A stretch of 64,000 nt of DNA, from NCBI GenBank assembly GCA_964580055.1, contig CAZOJI010000005.1:62001-126000 (forward strand), in the 5' to 3' direction. The notes under the pieces are model-generated. The model ran no database searches, was not told where the DNA came from, and saw nothing but the letters and a program-made list of their open reading frames with translations. The position numbers and the translations under genes are program-made. Numbering within the stretch: position 1 is the stretch's first letter; each line of letters opens with the position of its first letter. Source of the DNA: JBDGYW01 sp964580055 (GTDB taxonomy: Bacteria > Gemmatimonadota > Gemmatimonadetes > Gemmatimonadales > GWC2-71-9). Shown here piece by piece: positions 27,553 to 36,670 of this stretch.

Positions 27553-28632
27553 TCACGGCGTAGCAACCCTGGCAACCACCAGGTGGGCCCGGTAGGAAAC
27601 GGTGCCGCGTTCGTGAAGCCTGGCCTGCCAAGGGACTGCACAGTCCTCGTCCACGATTTCCAGGCCGTTGATTGACTGGGGGTGTGCTCCGGGCGTGAGC
27701 AGCGCCTTCAGCAACGACTCACTCGACCCATTGTGCGGTCCGCGCTGAGAGTGCCCGCCTAACCAGGCCTCGACCGGTGTCGCGGAGGATGACCAGTCGT
27801 AAGGCGATGCCAGCACTGCGGTACCGCCGGGCCCGAGCGACCGCCGTATGGAGATAAGCAGGGCCAGAGGTGAAGTAACACTGTCCAGCACGTTCAGTCC
27901 AACTGCCAGCCCGAATATCGAGTCGGAAAACGGCAGAGCGAGCGCATCACAGGCCCAGAAGTCGATTCGATCTGATCCGGGAAAAGCCACGTCGAACTCG
28001 CGCCGGTCATACACAACGCCCACGCGTCGCCGCGGGTAACGAACGGTCCCCAGACGGAGCACGCGCTGCGCGAGCCTGAGCATTGCGAAGTTCAAATCTA
28101 TTCCCAGCACCAGCGTATCGCAGCTATCCGCGAGTTCGAAGGCGGTTCGACCCACGCCGCAGCCCAGATCGAGTACGGGTCCGCCGACATCGGCGCCTAC
28201 CATCTCGAGGCCCCGATTCAGGCAACGCACTATCGCGCCAGGATCCCTGTCGCCCGACTCGGCGGGATCTAGATCGCCGTAGCTGTCCCAGGCGTAGGTG
28301 CTGAGGTGCTGGCGTGTCGTGTCGAATTGCGAACCGGGGCCGGCAGCATCTCCCACTATACCTTCGGTGGTTTCCGAAAGGTCGTCGCGTGCGGTGATCT
28401 GCTGGATGTTCTGCGAGATGTAAGCTCGAGCGTCGGGCACGATGATAGGAATGCCATCGACTATAGGATACTCGAGCCGGCAACTGGAATCGCGGCAGTG
28501 CAGCACGCCTTCATCTACGATTTGCGCGTCACCTTTGATCACCGTCGCGAGCGCTAACGGCGATTCAACCTGTCGTTCCAATCGGCACCAGGGGCACAGA
28601 GGCCTTAGTGCCTCAAAATGTCTGAGTCGCAA
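27553..28632 (-). CDS. Methyltransferase with N-terminal Trm112-like zinc domain
   Basis: A 359-residue class I SAM-dependent methyltransferase. Residues about 10-70 form a Trm112-like module with CPWC near residue 13 and a later Cys pair in HCRDSSCRLEYPIVDGIP, typical of fused zinc-binding and methyltransferase proteins. The catalytic core has motif I VLDLGCGVGRTAFEL around residue 153, an acidic Asp in GIDLNFAML, and a WACDALALPF motif before motif IV. The substrate is unknown; RlmA-like rRNA enzymes share the zinc-plus-MTase plan. It is convergent with the T6SS array (125-nt gap) and follows the small spike-like gene on the same strand. A link to the T6SS is possible but unproven. Confidence 0.8.
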   Translation of the reverse strand: MRLRHFEALRPLCPWCRLERQVESPLALATVIKGDAQIVDEGVLHCRDSSCRLEYPIVDGIPIIVPDARAYISQNIQQITARDDLSETTEGIVGDAAGPGSQFDTTRQHLSTYAWDSYGDLDPAESGDRDPGAIVRCLNRGLEMVGADVGGPVLDLGCGVGRTAFELADSCDTLVLGIDLNFAMLRLAQRVLRLGTVRYPRRRVGVVYDRREFDVAFPGSDRIDFWACDALALPFSDSIFGLAVGLNVLDSVTSPLALLISIRRSLGPGGTAVLASPYDWSSSATPVEAWLGGHSQRGPHNGSSESLLKALLTPGAHPQSINGLEIVDEDCAVPWQARLHERGTVSYRAHLVVARVATP

Positions 28633-28756
28633 TGGTTCCCTAGCCGCCGATCTTCACGTCCGGGCCGCGCGGCGGGCATTCTGGCGCGTGACAGCGCGGC
28701 ACAAACTGTAGAACCCCATAGCTCAGCCTCGCTGCTGGTCTCGCCATGATGGTGCA

Positions 28757-29005
28757 TCAATTGATGTCAACTATTGCGCCCTTGATTTCGACCCTCGTAT
28801 TTCCCTTGATCTTCAGAAAGATCGATTCGATTAGGATCTGTATACCTGCCTTCAACGTGACCTGTGTGCCGTCCTGCGACACCACGAGGGCTCTTTCGAG
28901 TCGGGCTACTCTTTCTTCGAGCGCGGCGACATCCCCCATTTGCTGCGTCTGTTGCGCCGGCTGCATTTGCTGCGCTTGCTGGATCGGCTGTTTGTACAGT
29001 GCCAC
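28757..29005 (-). CDS. Small coiled-coil protein with a VgrG-spike-like C-terminus
   Basis: An 82-residue protein with GTG start at 29005 and a GGAGGA site 6 nt upstream. Residues 1-24 are Gln-rich, residues 25-42 form a short coiled coil (VAALEERVARLERALV), and the last 40 residues are beta-rich and end with LKIKGNTRVEIKGAIVDIN. This ending resembles the VgrG tail in this window (VKIQGQIKTEVKGAMTDVKG). It therefore looks like a free, miniature spike-tip or beta-prism module. It lies 124 nt before the Trm112-methyltransferase on the same strand and 204 nt beyond the actF stop. No PAAR motif is visible. Small size limits certainty of function but the gene itself has good signals. Confidence 0.65.
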   Translation of the reverse strand: MALYKQPIQQAQQMQPAQQTQQMGDVAALEERVARLERALVVSQDGTQVTLKAGIQILIESIFLKIKGNTRVEIKGAIVDIN

Positions 29006-29209
29006 GGTACGTCCTCCGAGGGAATGGTATGAACGTCAAAGCGTCCGGATTGTGGCGTGCGCGAGTGCGCCGTAGACAAGACAATCGAAGCCTAAACCCA
29101 CGCTGCTGCGCCAAAGCTATCCGAGTTTAGCAGGGTTGGCAAACGATATCAAATCAACTGGACGGCCGGCTGCATCGGCTGAGTGGCTGTCGCTACCGGA
29201 GGGCGCCGA

Positions 29210-30223
29210 TCACACCACTTCCGCGACCTCGTCCTCTCCACCACCACGCCTCAACATCACCGCGAGCGGCCCCGCCAACGCCGCCAAGGCGAGCACAACC
29301 ACGACAGCATTCATGTGCGCGACTGGAATCAGGAACAGTAGCCGCTCAATGAAGATACCGGCGAATACCAGCGACGCCATGAGGGTCATGACCACAGTGC
29401 TTGCCTTTGCCTTGCGCGACAACAGCGTGGCGAACGGTATCACGAACAGGAATAGCGGCACGCAAACAGCCAGCTCCCTCAGCGGTGAGTCGACGATGCG
29501 GCGCACCAGGAAAAGCTGCTCTTCGGGGATGTTACCATACCAAATCACCAGGAACTGCGCGAAGAGCTGGCCCGCCCACAGCAGTGACCAACCGAACATC
29601 AGCGTGGAAGTGTCCATGAAAGTACCGGTTCGTTCGGCCTTGCCTTGTGTCATGAGCCGCATGCCGAGCAGCGAAAGGATCGCGATGCCACCGAACATGG
29701 CCTCGATGAAGAAGTAGCCGCCGAACAGGGTGCTGATCCAGGGGTAGTCAAAGCTCATGACCCAGTCGAAGGCGATCAACGACTGGTTTACCACGAATGC
29801 AAAAGCATACAAAACCGCGTAGGTCGATGCGCGCTCCGAGCCGGCCAACGCCGCCCTTGAAAAAGCGAACGCCACTGCCCAGGTGATCAGCAGCATTGCC
29901 ACGTTTCGGACGATGAAGAACGTCGGACTGAGCCACGCGGTGTGATACTCGGTCCATCCGTACACGGAGATGTTCTTCGAGAATGCCAAAAACGCAACCG
30001 CCAGCAGGAGCAGCAGGGGATGCAAGCTCAATATCGTATTACGCGCCGGCAGGAACCAACGCCCCTGTGACAGGTGTGCGGCCACCGCGAGGGCAAACAG
30101 TCCCTGAACCAAGGCCGCTACCATCAGGAGCGCCGGCAGAACGGAAGCATCGGAGGTAATCAAAGCCAACACCACGAAAACGGCGCCTCCGGCCAGAACC
30201 GGCAGCAGCGAGGAGTCCCTCAT
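29210..30223 (-). CDS. actF: Alternative complex III subunit ActF
   Basis: ActF is a polytopic membrane subunit of quinol:electron acceptor oxidoreductase ACIII, related to ActC and the NrfD family. The 337-residue product shows about ten hydrophobic segments with the NrfD-like pattern (SKNISVYGWTEYHTAW, then FDWVMSFDYPWISTLFGGYFFIEA). Its ATG overlaps the actD stop by 4 nt (30220-30223). It is the last gene of the respiratory operon. In many bacteria actE lies between actD and actF; here there is no room for it. Confidence 0.9.
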   Translation of the reverse strand: MRDSSLLPVLAGGAVFVVLALITSDASVLPALLMVAALVQGLFALAVAAHLSQGRWFLPARNTILSLHPLLLLLAVAFLAFSKNISVYGWTEYHTAWLSPTFFIVRNVAMLLITWAVAFAFSRAALAGSERASTYAVLYAFAFVVNQSLIAFDWVMSFDYPWISTLFGGYFFIEAMFGGIAILSLLGMRLMTQGKAERTGTFMDTSTLMFGWSLLWAGQLFAQFLVIWYGNIPEEQLFLVRRIVDSPLRELAVCVPLFLFVIPFATLLSRKAKASTVVMTLMASLVFAGIFIERLLFLIPVAHMNAVVVVLALAALAGPLAVMLRRGGGEDEVAEVV

Positions 30224-30666
30224 CCGCTCCCCTCCTCGCTCAACAGGATGATGAAACGGTTCTCGTGCTCTACGGGCTCCCGAATCTTCTGGAGCGAGGG
30301 CAATCTGCCAAACATCAGAAATCCTACGAACGACGCGAGCGACCCCAGGAGAATCGTGAGGGCAAAGGCAATCACTATGAAAGGCGGGATCGAGATCAGC
30401 GGCTTCCCGCCGGTTATGAGAGGCCAGTCCAAAACCGTAAAGATTGTGAAGGCGAATCCCAGACTGAGCCCGGTCAGCGCGCCAGCCAATGTGAAGAAGC
30501 GCACCGGGCTCTTCTTCTGCTTGAGCAGGGTTTCGATCTGAAACACGGGAATCGGTGTGATCACGTCCAGTCGGTCGGTAGGCGTGCCCTGCTGCACCAA
30601 TTCCTCCAGCTTTTCGAGAAACTCGTGCTCATCCTCGTACTCCCAGCGCCGGTTGGTATCGGTCAT
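30220..30666 (-). CDS. actD: Alternative complex III subunit ActD
   Basis: ActD is a small membrane subunit of ACIII (formerly DUF3341). The 148-residue product has a cytoplasmic N-terminal part (LEELVQQGTPTDRLDVITPIPV), two membrane segments around residues 57-80 and 90-113, and a short C-terminal tail (GRLPSLQKIREPVEHENRFIILL). It overlaps both neighbours by 4 nt, so actC, actD and actF are translationally coupled. Confidence 0.9.
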   Translation of the reverse strand: MTDTNRRWEYEDEHEFLEKLEELVQQGTPTDRLDVITPIPVFQIETLLKQKKSPVRFFTLAGALTGLSLGFAFTIFTVLDWPLITGGKPLISIPPFIVIAFALTILLGSLASFVGFLMFGRLPSLQKIREPVEHENRFIILLSEEGSG

Positions 30667-31964
30667 AGGGCCGTCTCCTTGACCTCGGTGATGGCCAAAA
30701 CCGGAAGCAGCTTAGTGAACAACAGGAACAGAGTAAAGAACAGACCGAAGCTTCCCACGGTTATCCCCACTTCGACCATGCTGGGCACGTACGTGCCCCA
30801 CGAATACGGATCGTACTCCTTGGCGAGCGATGTGACGATTATGACGAAGCGCTCCAGCCACATGCCTATGTTCACGAAGATCGACATTACGAACAGGAAC
30901 GGGATATTTCTGCGCAGCCGTTTGACGAACAGGAACAGCGGCAGAATGACGTTGCATAGCACCATGAGCACATACAGTAACCAGTAGTCGCCCAGCAGGC
31001 GGTAGGTGAAGTGCGCTATCTCGAACGTGTGACCGCTGTAGAAAGCCAGCGCGAACTCCACGGCATATGCGTACGCCACGATGATGGAGGTGAACAACAG
31101 TATCTTGGCGATGGCCTCGAAGTGATCGATGCTGATGTGAGCCTCGAGCTTCATGATCTTTCGCATCGGTATCATCAGCGTGAGCACCATGGCCGTACCC
31201 GAGAAGATCGCTCCGGCAACGAAATAGGGGGCAAAGATGGTGGTGTGCCAGCCAGGCACGATACTCATGGCGAAGTCCCACGACACCACAGAGTGCACAG
31301 AAATGACCAGCGGTGTGGCCAGCGCAGCCAGGAAGACGTACAGCTGATTGTAATGTAGCCACTGCCTGGCGCTGCCGATCCAGCCCAGCGAGAGCGCTCC
31401 ATAAATCTTCTTCCTGATCCCTTGTGCATGCCGTCTCACTACCGCCAGGTCGGGCACGAGACCGACGAAGAAGAAAACGGCGCTCACTGTGAGGTAGGTG
31501 CTCACCGCGAACACGTCCCAGATGAGCGGCGAGCGGAAGTTGACCCACAGCTCCCTCTGGTTCGGGTACGGCAACAGCCAGTAGAAGTACCATGACCGGC
31601 CCAGGTGGATTAGCGGGAACAGACCCGCAGTCATCACCGCGAAAATCGTCATCGCCTCGGCGGAGCGATTGAACCTGCTCCTGAACTTGGCCCGGAACAG
31701 GAACAGGACGGCCGAGATCAAGGTGCCCGAGTGCGCGATACCGACCCAGAACACGAAGTCAGTGATGTAGACACCCCAACCCACCGGATGCCGGATGCCG
31801 GCCACGCCCATCCCGAACAGCATCTGGTAACCCCAGAGCCCCAGCCCCACCACGAAACAGGTAGCCGAGACCAACAGCGCCACGAGATAGACAGGACCGG
31901 GTTTCCCCATGGCCGCGAGCACGTCCTTCTCGAGCTTCTCGAAATACGCTCGCGGACTACTCAT
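30663..31964 (-). CDS. actC: Alternative complex III subunit ActC
   Basis: ActC is the NrfD/PsrC-family membrane subunit that holds the quinol site of ACIII. The 433-residue product has about ten membrane segments and conserved NrfD blocks (IRHPVGWGVYITDFVFWVGIAHSGT, then GRSWYFYWLLPYPNQRELW and HTTIFAPYFVAGAIFSG). I use the ATG at 31964, which overlaps the actB stop by 8 nt; the GTG at 31979 is an alternative. The actD start overlaps its stop by 4 nt. Confidence 0.93.
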   Translation of the reverse strand: MSSPRAYFEKLEKDVLAAMGKPGPVYLVALLVSATCFVVGLGLWGYQMLFGMGVAGIRHPVGWGVYITDFVFWVGIAHSGTLISAVLFLFRAKFRSRFNRSAEAMTIFAVMTAGLFPLIHLGRSWYFYWLLPYPNQRELWVNFRSPLIWDVFAVSTYLTVSAVFFFVGLVPDLAVVRRHAQGIRKKIYGALSLGWIGSARQWLHYNQLYVFLAALATPLVISVHSVVSWDFAMSIVPGWHTTIFAPYFVAGAIFSGTAMVLTLMIPMRKIMKLEAHISIDHFEAIAKILLFTSIIVAYAYAVEFALAFYSGHTFEIAHFTYRLLGDYWLLYVLMVLCNVILPLFLFVKRLRRNIPFLFVMSIFVNIGMWLERFVIIVTSLAKEYDPYSWGTYVPSMVEVGITVGSFGLFFTLFLLFTKLLPVLAITEVKETAL

Positions 31965-34716
31965 GCCCCGTGCCCTCACCGTTGCCCCTGCGGAGGTAGT
32001 ACACGGCAGGTTCGGTCCCCAGTTGTTCCAGGATGCGGTGCACGTTCTCGGAGTGCGCCAGCCGGTACACCTCCGAGCTTTCGTCCAGCAGGTTGCCGAA
32101 CACTATCGCGCCCGACGGACACGACTGCGCGCAGGCGGTGGTGAACTCTCCGTCCCGCACCAGCCGGTCTTCATCTTTAGCGTGATCCTTGGCCTCACGG
32201 ATGCGCTGAATGCAGAAGGTGCACTTCTCCATCACACCCATGGGCCTGATCGACACGTCCGGATTGACGAGTAGGTCTAGCGGCTCCGGTCGCTCGCCGG
32301 CAAACCAGTTGAACCGCCGCACCTTGTACGGGCAGTTGTTGGCGCAGTAACGCGTGCCGACGCAGCGGTTGTAGACCTGCGCGTTGAGGCCCTCCGGGTT
32401 GTGGTACGTAGCGTAGACCGGGCAGACAGTCTCGCACGGCGCGTTACCGCACTGCTGGCACATTACCGGCAGGAACTCGACCGGACGGGAGCCCTCCAGA
32501 TAGGGCTCGATACGGATCCACGACATCTCGCGGCCCTTCAGATGCTCGTCCGGCCCGGCGACCGTTATGTTGTTCTCCACGTAGCAGGCCACCACACACG
32601 CCGAGCATCCGGTACACTTGTCGAGATCGATGACCATCGCCCAGCGGTAGGTCTCGTGCTGCGGCGTGGGATAGAGACGCTCCACCTCGTGACCCGGCTC
32701 GTGTCCTTCCACACCCGGCGGGTGATGCACGTCGTTCGGCAGTATGCCACGCCCGTGCGCTTCCATGGATCCCGACAATACGGTGAACGCGGGCCGCGTC
32801 CCGGTCCCTTCCAGTTCGACGCCGCCGACAACCCGAATCAACTCCCCGGTCCGCGGATCGATCGGCAGTTGAAGCTTCGCGGCTTCATCGACGCCCACCG
32901 TAATTGCGGCGAAGTCATGTGCCGGATGGATACGGACCGCAAACTCGCTGTCTCCACCCAAATCGCGGAGTCGGACCCCATCGCCCTCTGTGAGGCCTTG
33001 CAGTTCCGCGTCTTCCCGGGAAAGACTGACGTAAGATCCGTAGCTCACCGCCGAGAGCGGATCCGGTATCTCGTGGAGCAGCGCAATGCCGCTGCTGCGG
33101 CCGTCGTAGAAGCGCACCGAGGGAGCGACAACCAGTGCCGGTTCCCGGCGGGTTTCCTCATGCCAAGAATCTTCCAGCCGGCGAGCTGTTGTGCGCCCTT
33201 GCAGGTTGGTCCTGACATTGATGCTCCGATGTCGAACAATGGGCGCGGAATCGAAGTCCACTCCCAGCTGACCCCAGACCGTCTGCAAGTAGTCATCCCA
33301 CGTCCGGCTGCCACCCATCAACTCCAGCAACACATCGCCCTCGGTGCGAGTGTCAAAGAGAGGCGAGAAAGCCGGCCTCACCACGCTGCGCAACCCTCGG
33401 GAAACCTCCACGTCCCCCCAGGACTCCAGACTGTGAGACGTTGGTAGCAGCAGGTCGCATTGCTCGTACAGCGGGTACTTGATGTCCGTCAATCCCACTG
33501 TCAGCTCGGCGTTGTCAGCAACGTCCTGCCATCCGGGGACGGGAAAGAGCGTGTGGAGCCTGGACAGGAAAAACACACCGAATTCTTGCCCGTCGAGCTC
33601 CTCGAACCTCTCTGCTGTTTGCCTGATCGTTCCCACGCGATCGAAGCTCCCCGCGTTCGAGAAGTCGACCAGCCGCGCGTCGACCGCTCCCGAGGATTCC
33701 TGCAGCAGCCCCGCAAGCAGCGCCACCGCCAACCCACCCTCATGAGCCGTGGATATCCCGCCGGCAATAATCAGCGGTTGTTCCGCCGCGTCCCAGGCTT
33801 CAAGCATGCTCTGGAGCTCATCCGGGCTGATGCCAGTCCTTTGAAATGCCTCCGCTTCGGAGATATCCGGCACCGCATTCAAAATGCTGTTCGGTAGCCG
33901 CGACCTCTGCCGCGTTGCCGCGAGTAGATAGGCCAGGAGCCAGTGTTCGGAGCCGGGAAGAACTGCCAGGCGGTGATCCGCGTTGACACCGGTCATCGAG
34001 AGCTGAGGCTCGATGTGATACCAATCCGAATGTCCTTCCCCTCCCTCGGCGAACTGTCGAGCGAAGCTCACGGGATTCAGGAAGTTCTCGAACAAATCGG
34101 CTCCGACCGTTATCAGCAGATCCGCACGGTCAATGTGATATGCGGGCACGTCGCGCCGGCCGTAGAGAACATCGTACGCCTCGCGCAGCGCCCCGTAATT
34201 GAACAACTCGAATTCAGGGAGGACCTCAACATCCTGCCTTGCCGCAAACTCGTCCACGAGGCGAGCCAGCGACCCGGTGGTACGCCCCGAGAGATAGAGG
34301 TTGCGCGCGCGTCCGCGTTGCGCCGACAGCACGTCTCCAATCCTGCTCAGAGCGTCGCTCCAGGCTATGGGCTCGAAGTCCCCGGATACGTTCCGAGCCA
34401 GGGGTTCTCTGAGCCTCTCGGGGTGATAGAGCCTGCCCAGCGACGCCTGGCCTCGCATGCACAGCCCGCCGCGGGTGATCTGATGATCGGGATCGCCCTC
34501 CAGCTTGATGGGGCGACCTTCGCGCCCTCTCACCAACATCCCGCACCCGGCCGGGCACTCGGTGCACGTGGTTTGGTGAATGACCCACTGGTCAGGCGGA
34601 AGCTGCGGCCGCAACAGATTCGCGAAGAGCCGTTCCTGCGCGTCGGCCAACCTGCCGGAACCGGCAAGGGCTCCGGGGGTGACGCCAAGGAACTTCACGA
34701 ACTCTCTTCGCTTCAT
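31957..34716 (-). CDS. actB: Alternative complex III iron-sulfur subunit ActB
   Basis: ActB is the large periplasmic iron-sulfur protein of ACIII, a fusion of a molybdopterin-oxidoreductase-like half with an NrfC-like ferredoxin half. I use the ATG at 34716 (MKRREFVKFLG), which has a Tat-like RREF motif and lies 13 nt after actA. The product has 919 residues. Near residue 50 is a Cys set CTECPAGC with a further Cys in GGLCMRG. The C-terminal half carries four cluster motifs: CTGCSACVVACY, CQQCGNAPCETVCPV, CVGTRYCANNCPY and CTFC, plus CAQSCPSGAI. No molybdenum cofactor is expected from the family. It overlaps actC by 8 nt. Confidence 0.94.
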   Translation of the reverse strand: MKRREFVKFLGVTPGALAGSGRLADAQERLFANLLRPQLPPDQWVIHQTTCTECPAGCGMLVRGREGRPIKLEGDPDHQITRGGLCMRGQASLGRLYHPERLREPLARNVSGDFEPIAWSDALSRIGDVLSAQRGRARNLYLSGRTTGSLARLVDEFAARQDVEVLPEFELFNYGALREAYDVLYGRRDVPAYHIDRADLLITVGADLFENFLNPVSFARQFAEGGEGHSDWYHIEPQLSMTGVNADHRLAVLPGSEHWLLAYLLAATRQRSRLPNSILNAVPDISEAEAFQRTGISPDELQSMLEAWDAAEQPLIIAGGISTAHEGGLAVALLAGLLQESSGAVDARLVDFSNAGSFDRVGTIRQTAERFEELDGQEFGVFFLSRLHTLFPVPGWQDVADNAELTVGLTDIKYPLYEQCDLLLPTSHSLESWGDVEVSRGLRSVVRPAFSPLFDTRTEGDVLLELMGGSRTWDDYLQTVWGQLGVDFDSAPIVRHRSINVRTNLQGRTTARRLEDSWHEETRREPALVVAPSVRFYDGRSSGIALLHEIPDPLSAVSYGSYVSLSREDAELQGLTEGDGVRLRDLGGDSEFAVRIHPAHDFAAITVGVDEAAKLQLPIDPRTGELIRVVGGVELEGTGTRPAFTVLSGSMEAHGRGILPNDVHHPPGVEGHEPGHEVERLYPTPQHETYRWAMVIDLDKCTGCSACVVACYVENNITVAGPDEHLKGREMSWIRIEPYLEGSRPVEFLPVMCQQCGNAPCETVCPVYATYHNPEGLNAQVYNRCVGTRYCANNCPYKVRRFNWFAGERPEPLDLLVNPDVSIRPMGVMEKCTFCIQRIREAKDHAKDEDRLVRDGEFTTACAQSCPSGAIVFGNLLDESSEVYRLAHSENVHRILEQLGTEPAVYYLRRGNGEGTGHE

Positions 34717-34729
34717 CCGATCCCTCACT

Positions 34730-35248
34730 TCACTTGTGACATGTCCAACAGTCAATTGAAGCACCGTTGGCACGGTGGCAGTTCACGCACATACCCATCC
34801 CGAGCGAGCGGACCTGACGGACGGGTAGTTGCACCGTCACATCTCCATGGCACTTAGCGCAGTCTACTTCGGCGCGGATGTGACGTTTGTGGGTGAAGTA
34901 CACATGCCAAGGCATCTCGTGTATCTTCACCCAGGCAACCGTTTCTCCAGTTTCGTGTATCCTGGTGAGCGTCTGAATCTCCGGGCTGTCCGTCGCGACG
35001 TTTGCGTGGCACACCATACACACGTCGGTGCTGGGAATACCCGCATGGCGCGACACCTCCACGTGCTGGTGACAGTGACTGCAGACCAGCGAGAGATCGC
35101 CGGCGTGGATCTGGTGGCTAAACGCAATCGACTGTGCCGGTCCGACTCCGTCATCTCCCCTCAGCGCGAGAATCACGGCAAGCAACAGCGCGGCCGCGGC
35201 CACATAACCGATCAAGACGGCATACGGCACGGCCCGCAGCAACTTCAT
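34730..35248 (-). CDS. actA: Alternative complex III pentaheme cytochrome ActA
   Basis: ActA is the membrane-anchored multiheme c-type cytochrome that takes electrons inside ACIII. The 172-residue product has one N-terminal membrane segment (residues 8-28) and five CxxCH heme sites: CSHCH, CMVCH, CAKCH, CVNCH and CWTCH, the last at the extreme C-terminus. Extra His residues needed for bis-His ligation are present (FSHQIH, YFTHKRH). Heme count and size fit ActA. Its start overlaps the stop of the upstream membrane cytochrome gene by 4 nt. Confidence 0.93.
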   Translation of the reverse strand: MKLLRAVPYAVLIGYVAAAALLLAVILALRGDDGVGPAQSIAFSHQIHAGDLSLVCSHCHQHVEVSRHAGIPSTDVCMVCHANVATDSPEIQTLTRIHETGETVAWVKIHEMPWHVYFTHKRHIRAEVDCAKCHGDVTVQLPVRQVRSLGMGMCVNCHRANGASIDCWTCHK

Positions 35249-36597
35249 CTCCCCACTCCTGCCAATGAGCTCGAAGCCGCCGCGGAAGATGTTGGAGCGG
35301 AACCTGTCTCTCCAGCTTCTCCTCCCTCCTCCACACCGCCACCCACCGGTTCCCCGGTGAACCTCGTCAACAAATACTCGGCCACCGCACGCGCCTCGAC
35401 CCTGCGCAGGCCCTGGTTGGGCATGGCGGGATAGTCGGTGTTCACCCTGACGGGCTGGTATATAAACTGAGCCAACCCTTCCAGATCGTCCACGTACTTC
35501 CCCAACACCGCGTTATAGGACGGGCCCACTATCTCGCGGTCAAATGCGTGGCACGAGGAACAGACCCGATTGAACAGTTGCTCGCCAGCGTCTTCCGGGA
35601 GCTCCGCCGCCGCGGCATAGAGCTCCTCGCGATCCGCCACCAACTCGGCGCGGCTCTCTTCCACACGCCTGGACACCGCAAGGTCGTGCTCCTGATTCCC
35701 AACGGAGATCTGGCTCTGCTGCCGGCCGGCGAACAGCCACACGAACACCAGCGATAGGGCAAAAGCAGGCCAACTGTACCGGGTATGCCGTCCGGCCACC
35801 ATGCCGATTACCAGAATCCCCAGTACGAGGAACACCACCAGCATCCAGAAGGGCAGTGAGAATACGTCGGGACGCAGAGTGAAGAACGGGGCGATAGCGA
35901 AGTCCAGAACCAGCAGCGCGGGCACCGGGAGCAGGCCAAGTACGAGCAATATGTAGGCCAGAGTCCTGACCTCAGAGCGCTCATGGCTCGGGGTCAGCAG
36001 CTTTCGCTCGGACCAATGGAAGAACGCGACTAGCAGGCTCGACCCAGTGAACAGGAATGCTCCGGCCAGAAAGATGTTGAGATGGACCAAGGGTTGGTAC
36101 GAGTGAAAGAAGGGGAGCGGAAGCTCAACCAGCTCCCACCTCTCGGGCACGGCGATCAAAGATACGGTCGCGATGAAGTGGTACAGCCCGCCCAGTGAAG
36201 CGAGCAGGCCCACCGCGCCGAAAACTGGATTCAGCGTCCGCCTGTAGAGCAGCAGCAACGCCAGACCCACGACCACCAGTCCGAGGATCCGGCTCATATA
36301 GGCCGCAATCTCTATGGGTTGCTCGTAGAGATACTGGCTGTAGAGGAACACCATCGAAACGATGGGGAGCAGGCCAAACACCAGCCAGGCTCCCGGCACG
36401 CCCAACCCCAGGTCGATGAGATCCTGCGACTGGGCGCGCGACCGGCCCAAGACCCGAAAAGCGACAGAGACTCCGGCGGAGACGATCACCAACCCCATGA
36501 ACGGCAGGAAGAACGCCTTCATGAGCAGTATCAACGGCTTGATCAATGGCCATTGCTCGGCAGTGGGGAGATCGATCAGCGTCTCTATCAATCCCAT
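35245..36597 (-). CDS. Polytopic membrane protein with C-terminal cytochrome c domain
   Basis: The 450-residue product has about nine hydrophobic segments over residues 20-310, followed by a soluble monoheme cytochrome c domain with CSSCH at 346-350 and a likely Met ligand in DYPAMPNQG near residue 392. A Gly, Glu and Ser-rich tail of about 35 residues follows. I do not recognise the membrane part as a named oxidase subunit. It sits between ctaB and actA, with a 4-nt overlap with actA, inside the ACIII-caa3 operon. It could shuttle electrons between ACIII and caa3, or take the place of the missing monoheme ActE. That role is inferred from position and heme count. Confidence 0.8.
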   Translation of the reverse strand: MGLIETLIDLPTAEQWPLIKPLILLMKAFFLPFMGLVIVSAGVSVAFRVLGRSRAQSQDLIDLGLGVPGAWLVFGLLPIVSMVFLYSQYLYEQPIEIAAYMSRILGLVVVGLALLLLYRRTLNPVFGAVGLLASLGGLYHFIATVSLIAVPERWELVELPLPFFHSYQPLVHLNIFLAGAFLFTGSSLLVAFFHWSERKLLTPSHERSEVRTLAYILLVLGLLPVPALLVLDFAIAPFFTLRPDVFSLPFWMLVVFLVLGILVIGMVAGRHTRYSWPAFALSLVFVWLFAGRQQSQISVGNQEHDLAVSRRVEESRAELVADREELYAAAAELPEDAGEQLFNRVCSSCHAFDREIVGPSYNAVLGKYVDDLEGLAQFIYQPVRVNTDYPAMPNQGLRRVEARAVAEYLLTRFTGEPVGGGVEEGGEAGETGSAPTSSAAASSSLAGVGR

Positions 36598-36670
36598 AAG
36601 CGGACCATGTCAGCAAGCCGTTTCGAGAGCACGCCGGAACTGGTGCCGGCTCCTTTTACCGAATCGGACC

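Noticed and set aside
29136..29717. Plus-strand open frame opposite actF
   Set aside because: Low-complexity Ser/Thr-rich translation is the antisense of hydrophobic actF codons.
32401..33447. Long plus-strand frame opposite actB
   Set aside because: Antisense of a long GC-rich gene with clear iron-sulfur motifs; His/Arg-rich and without family similarity.
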